Positions 24,403-33,164 are shown, numbered from the stretch's first letter. The stretch is 64,000 nucleotides of DNA from Vibrio sp. D404a (GCF_030248535.1 NZ_JAHGAJ010000043.1:1-64000), one strand, 5' to 3'. Notes: generated from the sequence alone by a model not told the origin. Made by a program: numbers and translations.

Positions 24403-25722
24403 ATGTCAGTGAGAGCCAAGAAGATAGCATTAGTGGTCGGTATGCTACTGGGTGTTGCGGGGTGTCAAAGTACGCCTGCGGAGCAAAGTGGTAATAGCGA
24501 AGCGACGAATAAGGATGTTCAAGTATCCAGTGAAGTACGTTCGTTTGATTCTATTCAATCAACGTATACCCAATGGGAAACTAAGCTAGAAGAGCACTCA
24601 CAATACGCACTGTATGCCCCTGAAAACTATAAAGAGTTGAAGGGTGCATGGGCAGATGCTCAGGAGATTTATGCCGACATCGCAAAAGATCACACGTTGA
24701 TTACGGACAGTTACTCGATCTTTTCAAGTCAGACATACGCGCAAGCATTCGATGAAAAAGTAGAGACAGTACAGTCTAACTACGACGCGATTCTTGTACT
24801 TAAGGAAAAAGCAGACCAAGTATTAGCAGATTCTATCGCACAGATGGATTATCTGAAGCTGCTCGGTGCTGACACCATGTTTAAGTCGAACTACGAGCGA
24901 CTTTATTCAGAGTACAGCGAGCTCTTTAATTATGTATTAGTAGATGAGCTGGAAGATGCTCAAGAAGCGCAGGTCGAGTTTTTGAACAACGCTCGCGTGC
25001 TTGAAGTGAAAGTCGCGCATAAGAAGTACATTACGCCGCTGAAAGAGAAGCTAGAGTTGCTAGAAGATGAAGACTTCCATGAAGTGGTGCCTTTGACGTT
25101 TGCTAAAGCGAATTCGCAAATCGAATTGGCTGAGAACAAAATCAAAGCGAGCCCACGTGAAAAGTCGATTATTGAAGATGCGGTAACAGCAGCTGAGTTC
25201 GAGCTAAACCACGTTCGTAGTGTTGCTCATGAAGTGAAGCTGCTTGCGAGTATTGAAGACGACAAGTTTGAACAAGCGGTATTAAGTGCAGAGAATCAGC
25301 TACTGAGCATCTCTAAAGCGATCAACGACCAAGATTATCGCGACGTTGTGTTACGTATTCAGTCTCAGAAGATTGTCGATAGCGTGAAGAAGTTAAAAAG
25401 CTCTGATTTAACCTCTGAACTGACGCAGGAAATTGAATCGCTTACCGCGAAACTGGCTAAGTTAGAGACTGAGAACCAGAAGCAAGCACAGCAATTGATT
25501 GATACAAGTAAGCAGAGTGAGCTACTGACCGAACAAGTTTCGAAAAGTGATGCGCATATCAAGAGCTTAGAAGACCTTGTGTCGAGCTTAAAGATTCAAG
25601 CTAACACGGCATCGTCTGAATCTGTTGAGCAACCGGCGGTTGATGCAGTGGCTGATCCAGTAACGGAAGTGACACAGCCTCAAGCCGATACGGAAACGGC
25701 TGTGGATGTTGAAAATTCATAA
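24403..25722 (+). CDS. Coiled-coil lipoprotein of unknown function
   Basis: 439 residues. Lipobox LGVAGC places the acylated Cys at residue 21; the next residues (QST) contain no Asp at +2, so outer-membrane sorting is expected. The remainder is acidic and highly helical, with heptad-like stretches around residues 130-230 and 330-400, ending in a Val/Pro/Gln/Thr-rich acidic tail. A GTG at 24382 extends the frame, but ATG 24403 follows AAAAAGGAAA and gives a normal signal peptide. I do not recognise the family. The layout resembles periplasmic structural or scaffold lipoproteins. Alone between two terminators. Confidence 0.82.
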   Translation: MSVRAKKIALVVGMLLGVAGCQSTPAEQSGNSEATNKDVQVSSEVRSFDSIQSTYTQWETKLEEHSQYALYAPENYKELKGAWADAQEIYADIAKDHTLITDSYSIFSSQTYAQAFDEKVETVQSNYDAILVLKEKADQVLADSIAQMDYLKLLGADTMFKSNYERLYSEYSELFNYVLVDELEDAQEAQVEFLNNARVLEVKVAHKKYITPLKEKLELLEDEDFHEVVPLTFAKANSQIELAENKIKASPREKSIIEDAVTAAEFELNHVRSVAHEVKLLASIEDDKFEQAVLSAENQLLSISKAINDQDYRDVVLRIQSQKIVDSVKKLKSSDLTSELTQEIESLTAKLAKLETENQKQAQQLIDTSKQSELLTEQVSKSDAHIKSLEDLVSSLKIQANTASSESVEQPAVDAVADPVTEVTQPQADTETAVDVENS

Positions 25723-25750
25723 CCACAAGTCACGACCGTTTCATTAGACA

Positions 25751-25774
25751 AAAAGCGCCTAACGGCGCTTTTTT
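25751..25774 (+). terminator. Terminator after the coiled-coil lipoprotein gene
   Basis: AAGCGCC (25753-25759), loop TAAC, GGCGCTT (25764-25770), then TTTT; 28 bases after the stop. Confidence 0.92.
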
Positions 25775-25782
25775 GCTTTCTG

Positions 25783-25796
25783 TTGATCTATGTCAA
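25783..25796. promoter_or_regulatory. FNR-type box upstream of focA
   Basis: TTGATCTATGTCAA differs from the consensus TTGATNNNNATCAA at one position. It lies about 285 bases before focA, far for a simple class II promoter, so a long leader or a chance match is possible. The rest of the interval to 26081 shows no other clear element. Confidence 0.5.
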
Positions 25797-26081
25797 AATT
25801 TATCTTTTGGACAATGAATCAACGCCTTCTTAAGAGGGTTCGCTTTAGTGTTTTTAGCTAATCTATTGAATTTTAATAAGTTGTCTATCTCTAAGATCAA
25901 CAGGCTAAAAGAGTAGTTCGATGTGGTCTAATCCTAAAGTCGTATGTTTTTAGCAAAATTCTATGCATTTTTTCAATGAGATCTGGATCACTATAATTAG
26001 CATCAAAAATAGCACTTGAAATACAAAATAAAAGAGAGGATTATCGCGCTCCCGACGACATGTTTCAAAATGTAAACAACC

Positions 26082-26924
26082 ATGAACCTAAATCAATTTG
26101 ACTCATTATTACCGCCTCAAATGGCTGAGCGCGCTGCAGATATCGGCGTAGGTAAAGCAACTAAAGATCCGATCAAATCTTTCTTACTGGCTATCTCAGC
26201 AGGTATTCATATCGGTATCGCCTTTGTTTTCTATACCATAGTGACGACAGGAGCGGGTGATTTACCTTGGGGTATCACACGCTTGATTGGTGGCCTTGCT
26301 TTTAGCTTGGGTCTTATCTTAGTGGTTGTAACCGGTGGTGAACTGTTTACCAGTTCGGTACTGACGCTCGTCGCACGAGCAAGCGGTAAGATTTCTTGGA
26401 AAACCTTAATCAAAAATTGGGCGACAGTTTATATCGGTAACTTGATTGGTGCATTGTTGCTGGTGGCTTGTATGCTGTTGACCAAGCAATACATGTTTGA
26501 CCATGGTCAGGTTGGCCTGAATGCTATGGCGATTTCTCAGCACAAACTTCACCATGATTTTATTCAAGCTGTTGCCTTGGGCATTATGTGTAACGTATTG
26601 GTGTGTATTGCTGTATGGATGACTTTTAGCGGTCGAACACTGACAGATAAAATTGCCGTGATGATCCTTCCGGTTGCCATGTTTGTTTCGGCGGGTTTTG
26701 AACACTGTATTGCTAACATGTTCCAAGTACCGCTAGCGATTGGTATCAAAACATTTGCTCCGGCAGAATTTTGGACGATGACAGGCGCGAACCCTGCAGA
26801 TTACGTAGACTTGAATATGCTGGACTTCTTAATGAACAACTTATTGCCTGTGACTCTAGGTAACATTATTGGTGGCGGTATTTTCGTTGGCATGTGGTAC
26901 TGGCTGATCTACTTACGAGACTGA
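26082..26924 (+). CDS. focA: Formate channel FocA
   Basis: Formate-nitrite transporter family, 280 residues, six membrane helices, forming a pentameric inner-membrane channel. The GGELFTSSV loop and NLIGALL segment are typical of the family, as is the buried His region near FSAGFEHCIANMF. There is no Shine-Dalgarno immediately before the ATG. A 13-codon out-of-frame ATG at 26060 overlaps the start. No pflB follows, unlike E. coli focA-pflB. Its own terminator follows. Formate is the expected substrate, though nitrite transport cannot be excluded from sequence alone. Confidence 0.92.
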   Translation: MNLNQFDSLLPPQMAERAADIGVGKATKDPIKSFLLAISAGIHIGIAFVFYTIVTTGAGDLPWGITRLIGGLAFSLGLILVVVTGGELFTSSVLTLVARASGKISWKTLIKNWATVYIGNLIGALLLVACMLLTKQYMFDHGQVGLNAMAISQHKLHHDFIQAVALGIMCNVLVCIAVWMTFSGRTLTDKIAVMILPVAMFVSAGFEHCIANMFQVPLAIGIKTFAPAEFWTMTGANPADYVDLNMLDFLMNNLLPVTLGNIIGGGIFVGMWYWLIYLRD

Positions 26925-26949
26925 TCCTGACCAATTTATTGATAGTTTT

Positions 26950-26976
26950 AACGGCTCACTTCAGTGGGCCGTTTTC
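26950..26976 (+). terminator. Terminator after focA
   Basis: AACGGCTCACT with AGTGGGCCGTT (one G-T pair) at 26950-26973, then a short T-run. Confidence 0.85.
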
Positions 26977-26979
26977 GAT

Positions 26980-26988
26980 TGTGGACAA
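26980..26988 (-). promoter_or_regulatory. DnaA-box-like nonamer
   Basis: On the minus strand this reads TTGTCCACA, one base from the strong DnaA box TTATCCACA. Considered because of the perfect pair 145 bp away. Confidence 0.35.
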
Positions 26989-27132
26989 CCAAGACTTCTC
27001 ACCAAGCCCTAAAGTTGCTTGAAAAATCAGCTATCCGGTAAAGGGTGTTTATATATCCTTGAAAAGGGGAGAGATGAGGTTGACTTGACCTGTTGATAAG
27101 TCGAATGTGACTGGGTCACCTTTGTTGCATTT

Positions 27133-27159
27133 GGTTATCCACAATTTCTGTGGATAACC
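27133..27159. promoter_or_regulatory. Two inverted consensus DnaA boxes
   Basis: TTATCCACA on the plus strand (27135-27143) faces TTATCCACA on the minus strand (27149-27157), 5 bp apart. With flanking GG/CC this makes an 11-bp perfect inverted repeat. No T-run follows on either side, so it does not look like a terminator. Both match the highest-affinity E. coli DnaA box exactly. Confidence 0.65.
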
Positions 27160-27207
27160 TGTCTTAAATTCCGTGAGTAACCCTATTTATAAGGATCAAA
27201 AGCGTGA

Positions 27208-28002
27208 TCAAGCATTATTTTGGATCTTTGCTTTTACGCGACCTTCTTTGGTTACAGAAGCTTTTAACGAGAGGTTCAAAGCAACGGCTAATGAGCAGCT
27301 CATCATAATGAAGATGGCGAGCATGATCATCAACTGATACTTTATGGCGATCATTGGAGAAGCTCCTCCCAAGATCTGGCCTGTCATCATACCTGGCAGC
27401 GTCACTAGGCCTGTCGTCGCCATAGAGGCCATAATGGGTGACATTGCCTTTTGCATAGCATTACGTACAAATGGTGCAGATGCATACCTAGGAGAGGCAC
27501 CTAAGGCGATTGCCGCTTCATACTCTGACTTTTGCGTCTCGAACGAACCAAACAGGTTCTGCAACGCAACAATGTTACTGCTCAAGCTGTTACCGAGTAA
27601 CATCCCTGCAATCGGGATTAAGTACTGCGCACCTAGCAGTGGAGTAGGCTTGATAATAAAGAAGCTGATGAAAAGGACAATTGGAATGCAGGTAACGGTT
27701 AATCCTGTTGCGACGGGCACTAAAATCAGCTTTTTGGGCAGTTTTGCTTTATCGACGATGGAACTGGCACCCACCACGATCATGATGGTTAACCAAAGAA
27801 GGTTTATCCATGCACTATCAAGCTCAAAAAGATATTCAAGATATAATCCGACCAAGAACAGCTGCACTGCCATTCTAATTATGCTGATACTGGCCTCTTT
27901 CGCTAGGCCGAGTTTAAAGTGATGATTAATGCCGAAGGGAAGAATCAGTAGCGAGCTGAAGAGCAGCAATTGCCACCATGAGATATCGATTACGTCTTGC
28001 AT
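27208..28002 (-). CDS. fetB: Iron export ABC transporter permease FetB (YbbM family)
   Basis: 264 residues with about seven membrane helices; the E. coli counterpart has 259. The family motif LGASPRYASAPFVRNAMQKAMSPIMASMATTG carries the coupling-helix region and PGMMTGQILGG follows. E. coli FetAB exports iron and aids oxidative-stress resistance. The frame is open to 28191; ATG 28002 follows AGGAAGC and gives the family length. No fetA ATPase gene is adjacent, so the permease is an orphan here. It is divergent from torECA. Confidence 0.87.
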   Translation of the reverse strand: MQDVIDISWWQLLLFSSLLILPFGINHHFKLGLAKEASISIIRMAVQLFLVGLYLEYLFELDSAWINLLWLTIMIVVGASSIVDKAKLPKKLILVPVATGLTVTCIPIVLFISFFIIKPTPLLGAQYLIPIAGMLLGNSLSSNIVALQNLFGSFETQKSEYEAAIALGASPRYASAPFVRNAMQKAMSPIMASMATTGLVTLPGMMTGQILGGASPMIAIKYQLMIMLAIFIMMSCSLAVALNLSLKASVTKEGRVKAKIQNNA

Positions 28003-28226
28003 AAAGCTTCCTTTTTTTATCCCTCCATCATATCTGAAACCGAGTTTGAATTCATTTTCTCTGAGCCATATTGCACTGTGCTTTGACACCAAAAATTTAA
28101 CAAAATTTGCACATAAATCTCGCTGTTTTCGTCTAATTTGGCTACTACTTAGTAGGTAAAAGGTTACAAATTGTTGCCTTAATGTAAGCATTTAGTGTCA
28201 TTTTAACAAATTGCAGATCTGCTTAA

Positions 28227-28256
28227 TTCTTCACATTTGTTAATACTTTTTAATAT
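28227..28256 (+). promoter_or_regulatory. Three phased decamers, candidate TorR operator
   Basis: TTCTTCACAT, TTGTTAATAC and TTTTTAATAT follow one another without gaps. Each matches the E. coli tor box CTGTTCATAT at 7 of 10 positions. They lie about 185 bases before torE in AT-rich DNA, so chance is possible. Nothing else stands out in the 28257-28439 interval. Confidence 0.4.
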
Positions 28257-28439
28257 GTTTCTTTAACTGAAAACAACTCTGGATGAGCTCAAAAAAGTAT
28301 TGATTAGCAAGGGTTAAGAGGGGGGATTTGATTGAACCCTACTTTGAGTATGGTCTAAAATTTGGTGTTAGATACTGATGAACTTTAGCCCCTTAGAATG
28401 GGCTTATCGAAATTACTAAATACAAAATAGGCAAAATGT

Positions 28440-28622
28440 ATGAGTGATGTTAATAAAATTGAAACTGGCGAAAAACGCTCGTTGGAGTGGAAGTCATTCC
28501 TCTTCATCGCAGTGGTTCTCTTTCCTATATTGAGTGTTGCTTTTGTAGGCGGCTATGGCTTCATAGTTTGGGCTCTGCAAGTGTTCGTATTCGGACCTCC
28601 AGGTGCTCACGGCGGCATGTAA
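28440..28622 (+). CDS. torE: TorE/NapE-family small membrane protein
   Basis: 60 residues with a single central hydrophobic helix (about 20-48). It resembles NapE-type small subunits (PF06796). Found ahead of torC and torA in Vibrio and Shewanella TMAO operons; the precise role is unknown. It starts the torECA operon, 50 bases ahead of torC. Confidence 0.88.
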   Translation: MSDVNKIETGEKRSLEWKSFLFIAVVLFPILSVAFVGGYGFIVWALQVFVFGPPGAHGGM

Positions 28623-28672
28623 TGCCCTCTAGTAACAACATTTTTTAGACCAAATATTTAAGAGAGCTAATC

Positions 28673-29854
28673 ATGAAGTCATTTTTAGTTAAACTGTGGC
28701 GCACTATGACTCGCCCTGCAGTACACATCAGCCTTGGTGTACTAACCATGGGTGGTTTTATCGCGGGTGTTATCTTCTGGGGTGGTTTCAACACCGCGTT
28801 AGAAGCAACAAACACTGAAGAATTTTGTATCAGCTGTCACACCATGCGTGACAATGTATACGTAGAACTACAAGAAACAGTTCACTGGAAAAACACATCT
28901 GGTGTTCGTGCTACTTGTCCAGACTGTCACGTTCCTCACGAATGGACAGCTAAAATCGCTCGTAAGATGCAAGCATCTAAAGAAGTATTCGCACAAGTAT
29001 TTGGTGACCTAGATACACCAGAGAAATTCGAAGCACGTCGTATCGAGCTAGCAAAACACGAATGGGATCGTTTCTCTGCAAACAAATCTCTAGAGTGTAA
29101 AAACTGTCACAACTACGACTCTATGGACTTCGACAACATGCGTCCTACTGCGCGTATTCAAATGAAGAATGCAGCAGAGCGTGACCAGAGCTGTGTTGAC
29201 TGTCACAAAGGTATCGCGCACAACCTTCCTCTAGATATGGAATCGGCGAGCGGCATCGTTGGTGAGCTAGAGCAAGTTGCAGGTAGCACGTCTTACGCAA
29301 ATGGTTCTGATGTGATTTCAATCCGTCACCTACCAATGTACACAGACGAAACGGGTGAAGTTGAAGCCGGTCTACTAAGCCCTGCAAGTAAAGTGGCAGT
29401 GATCGACGAAAAAGGCGACATGATCAAGGTTCAGATCGATGGCTGGCGTAAAGCGAAAGGCTTCGGTCGTGTAATCCAAGAAGATTTCGGTATGAACATC
29501 TCTACTGCAATCTTGACCAAAGAAGTGTCTCAAAGCGACGTTATCACTATTGGTGAGAAGAAAGAAGATGAGCTAACAGGTCTTCCATGGGAAGAAGTTA
29601 ACCTAGCGCTATGGATGAAGAAAGAGTCTATGGTTGATAACTTCGATCCAATCTGGAATGCAGCAGGTCAGGCTTACCAGTCTAACTGTTCAACGTGTCA
29701 CTCACAGCCAGACGAAGCACACTTCAGTGCAAACGGCTGGGTAGGCATGCTAGATGGTATGATCGCATTCGTTAACTTCGACACTGATACAGAAGCACTT
29801 GTTCTTAAGTATCTACAGAAGCACTCATCAGATTTTTCTGAAGGCCATCACTAA
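28673..29854 (+). CDS. torC: Pentahaem c-type cytochrome TorC
   Basis: 393 residues. A membrane anchor (about 17-40) is followed by a NapC/NirT-like tetrahaem domain with CXXCH at residues 52, 82, 142 and 174. After a linker the C-terminal monohaem domain has CSTCH at 339. It passes electrons from menaquinol to periplasmic TorA. The five haem sites identify TorC rather than tetrahaem NapC. AAGAGAG precedes the ATG. Confidence 0.97.
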   Translation: MKSFLVKLWRTMTRPAVHISLGVLTMGGFIAGVIFWGGFNTALEATNTEEFCISCHTMRDNVYVELQETVHWKNTSGVRATCPDCHVPHEWTAKIARKMQASKEVFAQVFGDLDTPEKFEARRIELAKHEWDRFSANKSLECKNCHNYDSMDFDNMRPTARIQMKNAAERDQSCVDCHKGIAHNLPLDMESASGIVGELEQVAGSTSYANGSDVISIRHLPMYTDETGEVEAGLLSPASKVAVIDEKGDMIKVQIDGWRKAKGFGRVIQEDFGMNISTAILTKEVSQSDVITIGEKKEDELTGLPWEEVNLALWMKKESMVDNFDPIWNAAGQAYQSNCSTCHSQPDEAHFSANGWVGMLDGMIAFVNFDTDTEALVLKYLQKHSSDFSEGHH

Positions 29855-29878
29855 TAAGACGTCAATTGGAGTAACACA

Positions 29879-32341
29879 ATGGCAATTACAAGAAGAAGTT
29901 TTCTGAAAGGTGTCGCGACAACAGGTGCGGCATCGGTTATGGGCCCAAGCCTATTAGTGTCGGCGTCTGCATCTGCAGCAGAAACTGACGGCACTTGGAA
30001 AGTATCAGGTTCTCACTGGGGTGCATTCCGTGCACGTGTTTACGCTGGTAAAGTTCAAGAAATTAAGCCGCTAGAAATCGATAACCACCCAACAGAGATG
30101 TTGAAAGGTATCAAAGGTATTATTTACAGCCCATCTCGTGTGCGTTACCCAATGGTTCGCCTAGATTGGTTGAAGAAGCACAAGTACAGCGCAGACACAC
30201 GTGGTAACAACCGCTTTATCCGTGTGACTTGGGATGAGGCACTAGACCTTGTTTACCGCGAGCTTGAGCGCGTACAGAAAGATTACGGTCCATGGGCGCT
30301 TCACACAGGTCAAACTGGTTGGAGACAAACTGGTCAGTTCCACAGCTGTACTAACCACATGCAACGTGCAATGGCGCTTCACGGCTACTCTGTGAAGAAA
30401 ATCGGTGACTACTCAACAGGTGCTGGTCAAACGATCATGCCTTACGTGCTAGGTTCTACTGAAGTTTACGCACAAGGTACATCTTGGGAACTTATCCTAG
30501 AAAACAGTGACAACATTATCCTTTGGGGTAACGATCCAGTTAAGAACCTGCAGGTAGGTTGGACATGTGAAACTCACGAGTCTTTCGCATACCTAGAACA
30601 ACTGAAAGAAAAAGTTGCTAACAAAGAGATCAACGTTGTTTCGGTTGACCCGGTTAAGAACAAAACAGGTCGCTACCTAGAGAACGAACAGTTCTACATC
30701 AACCCACAAACTGACGTGGCGTTCATGCTAGGTGTGGCTCACGTTCTTTACAACGAAGGCCTATACGACAAGAAGTTCATTGAGACTTACTGTCTAGGTT
30801 TTGAAGACTTCATCAAGTACGTTCAAGGTGAAACGAAAGATAAAGTTGAGAAGACACCTGAGTGGGCTGCGGCTATCTGTGGCGCAAGCGCAGACTCTAT
30901 CCGTGACTTCGCTAAGATGCTAGTAAACGGTCGTACACAGATTCTTGTTGGTTGGAGTATTCAACGTCAAGAGCACGGTGAACAGCCTTACTGGATGTGT
31001 GCAGTTATCGCAGCAATGGTTGGTCAAATTGGTCTACCGGGCGGTGGTATCTCTTACGGTCACCACTACTCTGGTATCGGTGTTTCTTCAACGGGCTTCT
31101 CAGCTCCGGGTTCATTCCCATTGAACATCGACCAAGGTCAGAAGCCTAAGTACACGAATACAGATTACAACGGCTACAGCCGCGTAATCCCAGTGGCACG
31201 TTGGGTAGACAGCCTAGTTGAACCAGGTAAGAAGATTAAAGCGAATGGCGCAACGGTAACACTGCCAGATATCAAGATGATGGTATTCAGTGGTAACAAC
31301 CCGTGGCATCACCACCAAGATCGCAACAAGATGCGTAAAGCATTCAAGAGCCTACAAACTGTAGTGGCTGTTGATTTCGCTTGGACTGCAACTTGTCGTC
31401 ACTCTGATATCGTGCTTCCAGCATGTACTCAGTGGGAACGTAACGATATTGATGGTTACGGCGCGTACTCTGGTCGCGGTTTGATCGCGATGCACAAGCT
31501 AGTGGATCCTCTATTCCAGTCTAAGACTGACTTTGAGATCATGTCTAGCCTGACCAAGCGTTGGGGTCGTTACGACGATTACACGCGTGGTATGGATGAG
31601 ATGCAGTGGGTTAAATCACTGTACGACGAATGTCGCGCTTCAAACGAAGGCAGCTTCGAGATGCCTGAGTTCGCTGAGTTCTGGGAGAAAGGTTTCCTAG
31701 ATTTCGGTAAAGGTAAGCCATGGACTCGTCACGCTTCATTCCGTGAAGATCCAGAGATCAACGCACTAGGTACACCTTCTGGTTTCATCGAAATCACAAG
31801 CCGTACTGTTGGCAACATGGGCTACGAGCACTGTCAAGAACACCCAATGTGGTTCGAGAAATCTGAACGTTCACACGGTGGTCCAGGCTCTGACAAACAC
31901 CCGTACTGGCTACAATCTTGTCACCCAGATAAGCGTCTTCACTCTCAGATGTGTGAATCTGAAGAGTGGCGTGCGACTTACGCGGTACAAGGTCGTGAGC
32001 CAATCTACATCAACCCAACAGATGCTAAGAAGAAAGGCATCAAAGACGGTGACGTAGTACGTGTGTTCAACGATCGTGGTCAACTTCTGGCGGGTGCTGT
32101 TCTTATGGATAGCTACGCTCCGGGCGTTGTACGTATCGAAGAAGGTGCTTGGTACGGTCCAATGAACGAGAAAGTGGGCGCGCTAGATACATACGGCGAT
32201 CCAAACACACTGACTCAGGATATTCCAAGTTCTGAACTGGCTCAGGCGACATCTGCAAACACATGTCTAGTCGACTTTGAGAAGTTCACTGGCAAGCTGC
32301 CTCCAGTTACTTCATTCGGTGGTCCAATCGAAGTCGCTTAA
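29879..32341 (+). CDS. torA: Trimethylamine-N-oxide reductase TorA
   Basis: Periplasmic molybdopterin enzyme (bis-MGD) of the DMSO-reductase family that reduces TMAO to trimethylamine in anaerobic respiration. 820 residues. Tat signal TRRSFLKGVATTGAAS at the N-terminus. GDYSTGAGQTIMP contains the expected Mo-ligating Ser region, and there is no N-terminal iron-sulfur motif, as usual for TorA. SWIQRQEHGEQPYW-like and SGNNPWHHHQDRNKM cofactor regions are present. Last gene of torECA; no chaperone gene torD follows in this window. Confidence 0.97.
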   Translation: MAITRRSFLKGVATTGAASVMGPSLLVSASASAAETDGTWKVSGSHWGAFRARVYAGKVQEIKPLEIDNHPTEMLKGIKGIIYSPSRVRYPMVRLDWLKKHKYSADTRGNNRFIRVTWDEALDLVYRELERVQKDYGPWALHTGQTGWRQTGQFHSCTNHMQRAMALHGYSVKKIGDYSTGAGQTIMPYVLGSTEVYAQGTSWELILENSDNIILWGNDPVKNLQVGWTCETHESFAYLEQLKEKVANKEINVVSVDPVKNKTGRYLENEQFYINPQTDVAFMLGVAHVLYNEGLYDKKFIETYCLGFEDFIKYVQGETKDKVEKTPEWAAAICGASADSIRDFAKMLVNGRTQILVGWSIQRQEHGEQPYWMCAVIAAMVGQIGLPGGGISYGHHYSGIGVSSTGFSAPGSFPLNIDQGQKPKYTNTDYNGYSRVIPVARWVDSLVEPGKKIKANGATVTLPDIKMMVFSGNNPWHHHQDRNKMRKAFKSLQTVVAVDFAWTATCRHSDIVLPACTQWERNDIDGYGAYSGRGLIAMHKLVDPLFQSKTDFEIMSSLTKRWGRYDDYTRGMDEMQWVKSLYDECRASNEGSFEMPEFAEFWEKGFLDFGKGKPWTRHASFREDPEINALGTPSGFIEITSRTVGNMGYEHCQEHPMWFEKSERSHGGPGSDKHPYWLQSCHPDKRLHSQMCESEEWRATYAVQGREPIYINPTDAKKKGIKDGDVVRVFNDRGQLLAGAVLMDSYAPGVVRIEEGAWYGPMNEKVGALDTYGDPNTLTQDIPSSELAQATSANTCLVDFEKFTGKLPPVTSFGGPIEVA

Positions 32342-32376
32342 TGCGATCGATATCAAACACTGAAAGATAATTAAAC

Positions 32377-32409
32377 GCCCCTGTAAGCGATGCTCACAGG
32401 GGCTTTTTT
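32377..32409 (+). terminator. torECA terminator
   Basis: GCCCCTGT (32377-32384) and ACAGGGGC (32396-32403), followed by TTTTTT. Confidence 0.92.
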
Positions 32410-32501
32410 ACATTTGAGGTTGTTAGAGCTTTTATTATTTGGAATCGTCTACGAGCCTTTGAAGGCATTCTATGCGTATAAGCAGGGGCTATGGAGAACG
32501 C

Positions 32502-32538
32502 TCCAAGGTCACCAGTAATCCTGACTGGCAACCTTGGA
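32502..32538. other. Strong stem-loop without U-tract
   Basis: TCCAAGGT pairs with ACCTTGGA, and inside a 2-by-2 internal loop CCAGT pairs with ACTGG around a 7-base loop. No T-run lies on either side. It sits 49 bases after the minus-strand membrane-protein gene. Confidence 0.55.
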
Positions 32539-32587
32539 ACGAACGGAAACGCGGAAATGGATAATTGAAGACCGAGATGATTTGCTC

Positions 32588-33118
32588 TTAAAGCTTGTTC
32601 AGACGGAGTAAGTCATCGACATGAGATAGATTGATAATTTTGCCCAAAGCACTTCCCACAATCACACTCAATGCGATCGCGGCGATGCCGGTACTAACGT
32701 CGCTGGCAACGAACAAGAAAGTCGCGTTACCCAGTGTGCTGATTAGGGCTGCGACAAGCGCACCAATGCCTAGCTTCCCAGAAACAAACTGAGACATGAC
32801 TGACACCATACCGCCACAACCCGGGATTGCGGCCATCACAGAAGCACAAACGATTTGATTGGAGCGGCATTGATGTGTGAGTAATTGCTCGTCATCGGCG
32901 TTGAGAGTTAGCCATTGGTAGCCCACTAAGCTCAAGAGTGTGTAGAGCAAGGAGGCAAAAGCGAAGTCTGTCATCGTTATGACCGTGAGATCCAATAGCA
33001 AGGCAGTCACAATCAGAGCAGCAAGTGGAACGGTAAGAAATATTCGCTTACGAAATAGGGATGATGGCATTGATTCCGTGTTGTGATGTTCTGGTGCGAA
33101 TTGGATTCTTCGATTCAT
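32588..33118 (-). CDS. Small membrane protein related to putative heavy-metal exporters
   Basis: 176 residues with about five hydrophobic helices. The sequence AIPGCGGMVSVMSQFVSGKLGIGALVAALISTLGNA resembles, split here as AIPGCG and ISTLGNA, the conserved core of the putative 10-helix metal exporter family (ArsP_2/PF11449), from memory. At this length it would be about half of such a protein. The frame is open to 33205; ATG 33118 is chosen because the residues before it read like non-coding sequence. The ribosome site (GGGT) is weak. A good Fur box lies 47-61 bases upstream, so iron control is likely. Substrate unknown. Confidence 0.7.
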   Translation of the reverse strand: MNRRIQFAPEHHNTESMPSSLFRKRIFLTVPLAALIVTALLLDLTVITMTDFAFASLLYTLLSLVGYQWLTLNADDEQLLTHQCRSNQIVCASVMAAIPGCGGMVSVMSQFVSGKLGIGALVAALISTLGNATFLFVASDVSTGIAAIALSVIVGSALGKIINLSHVDDLLRLNKL

Positions 33119-33164
33119 AACAATATACCCAGTATATAAAGGCTTAGATACAACTATATACGAA

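Noticed and set aside
27133..27159. Reading the DnaA-box inverted repeat as a focA or fetB terminator
   Set aside because: No T-run follows on either strand, and focA already has a proper terminator at 26950.
27344..27922. 192-residue plus-strand frame opposite fetB
   Set aside because: Mirror of the membrane-helix codons of FetB; no independent support.
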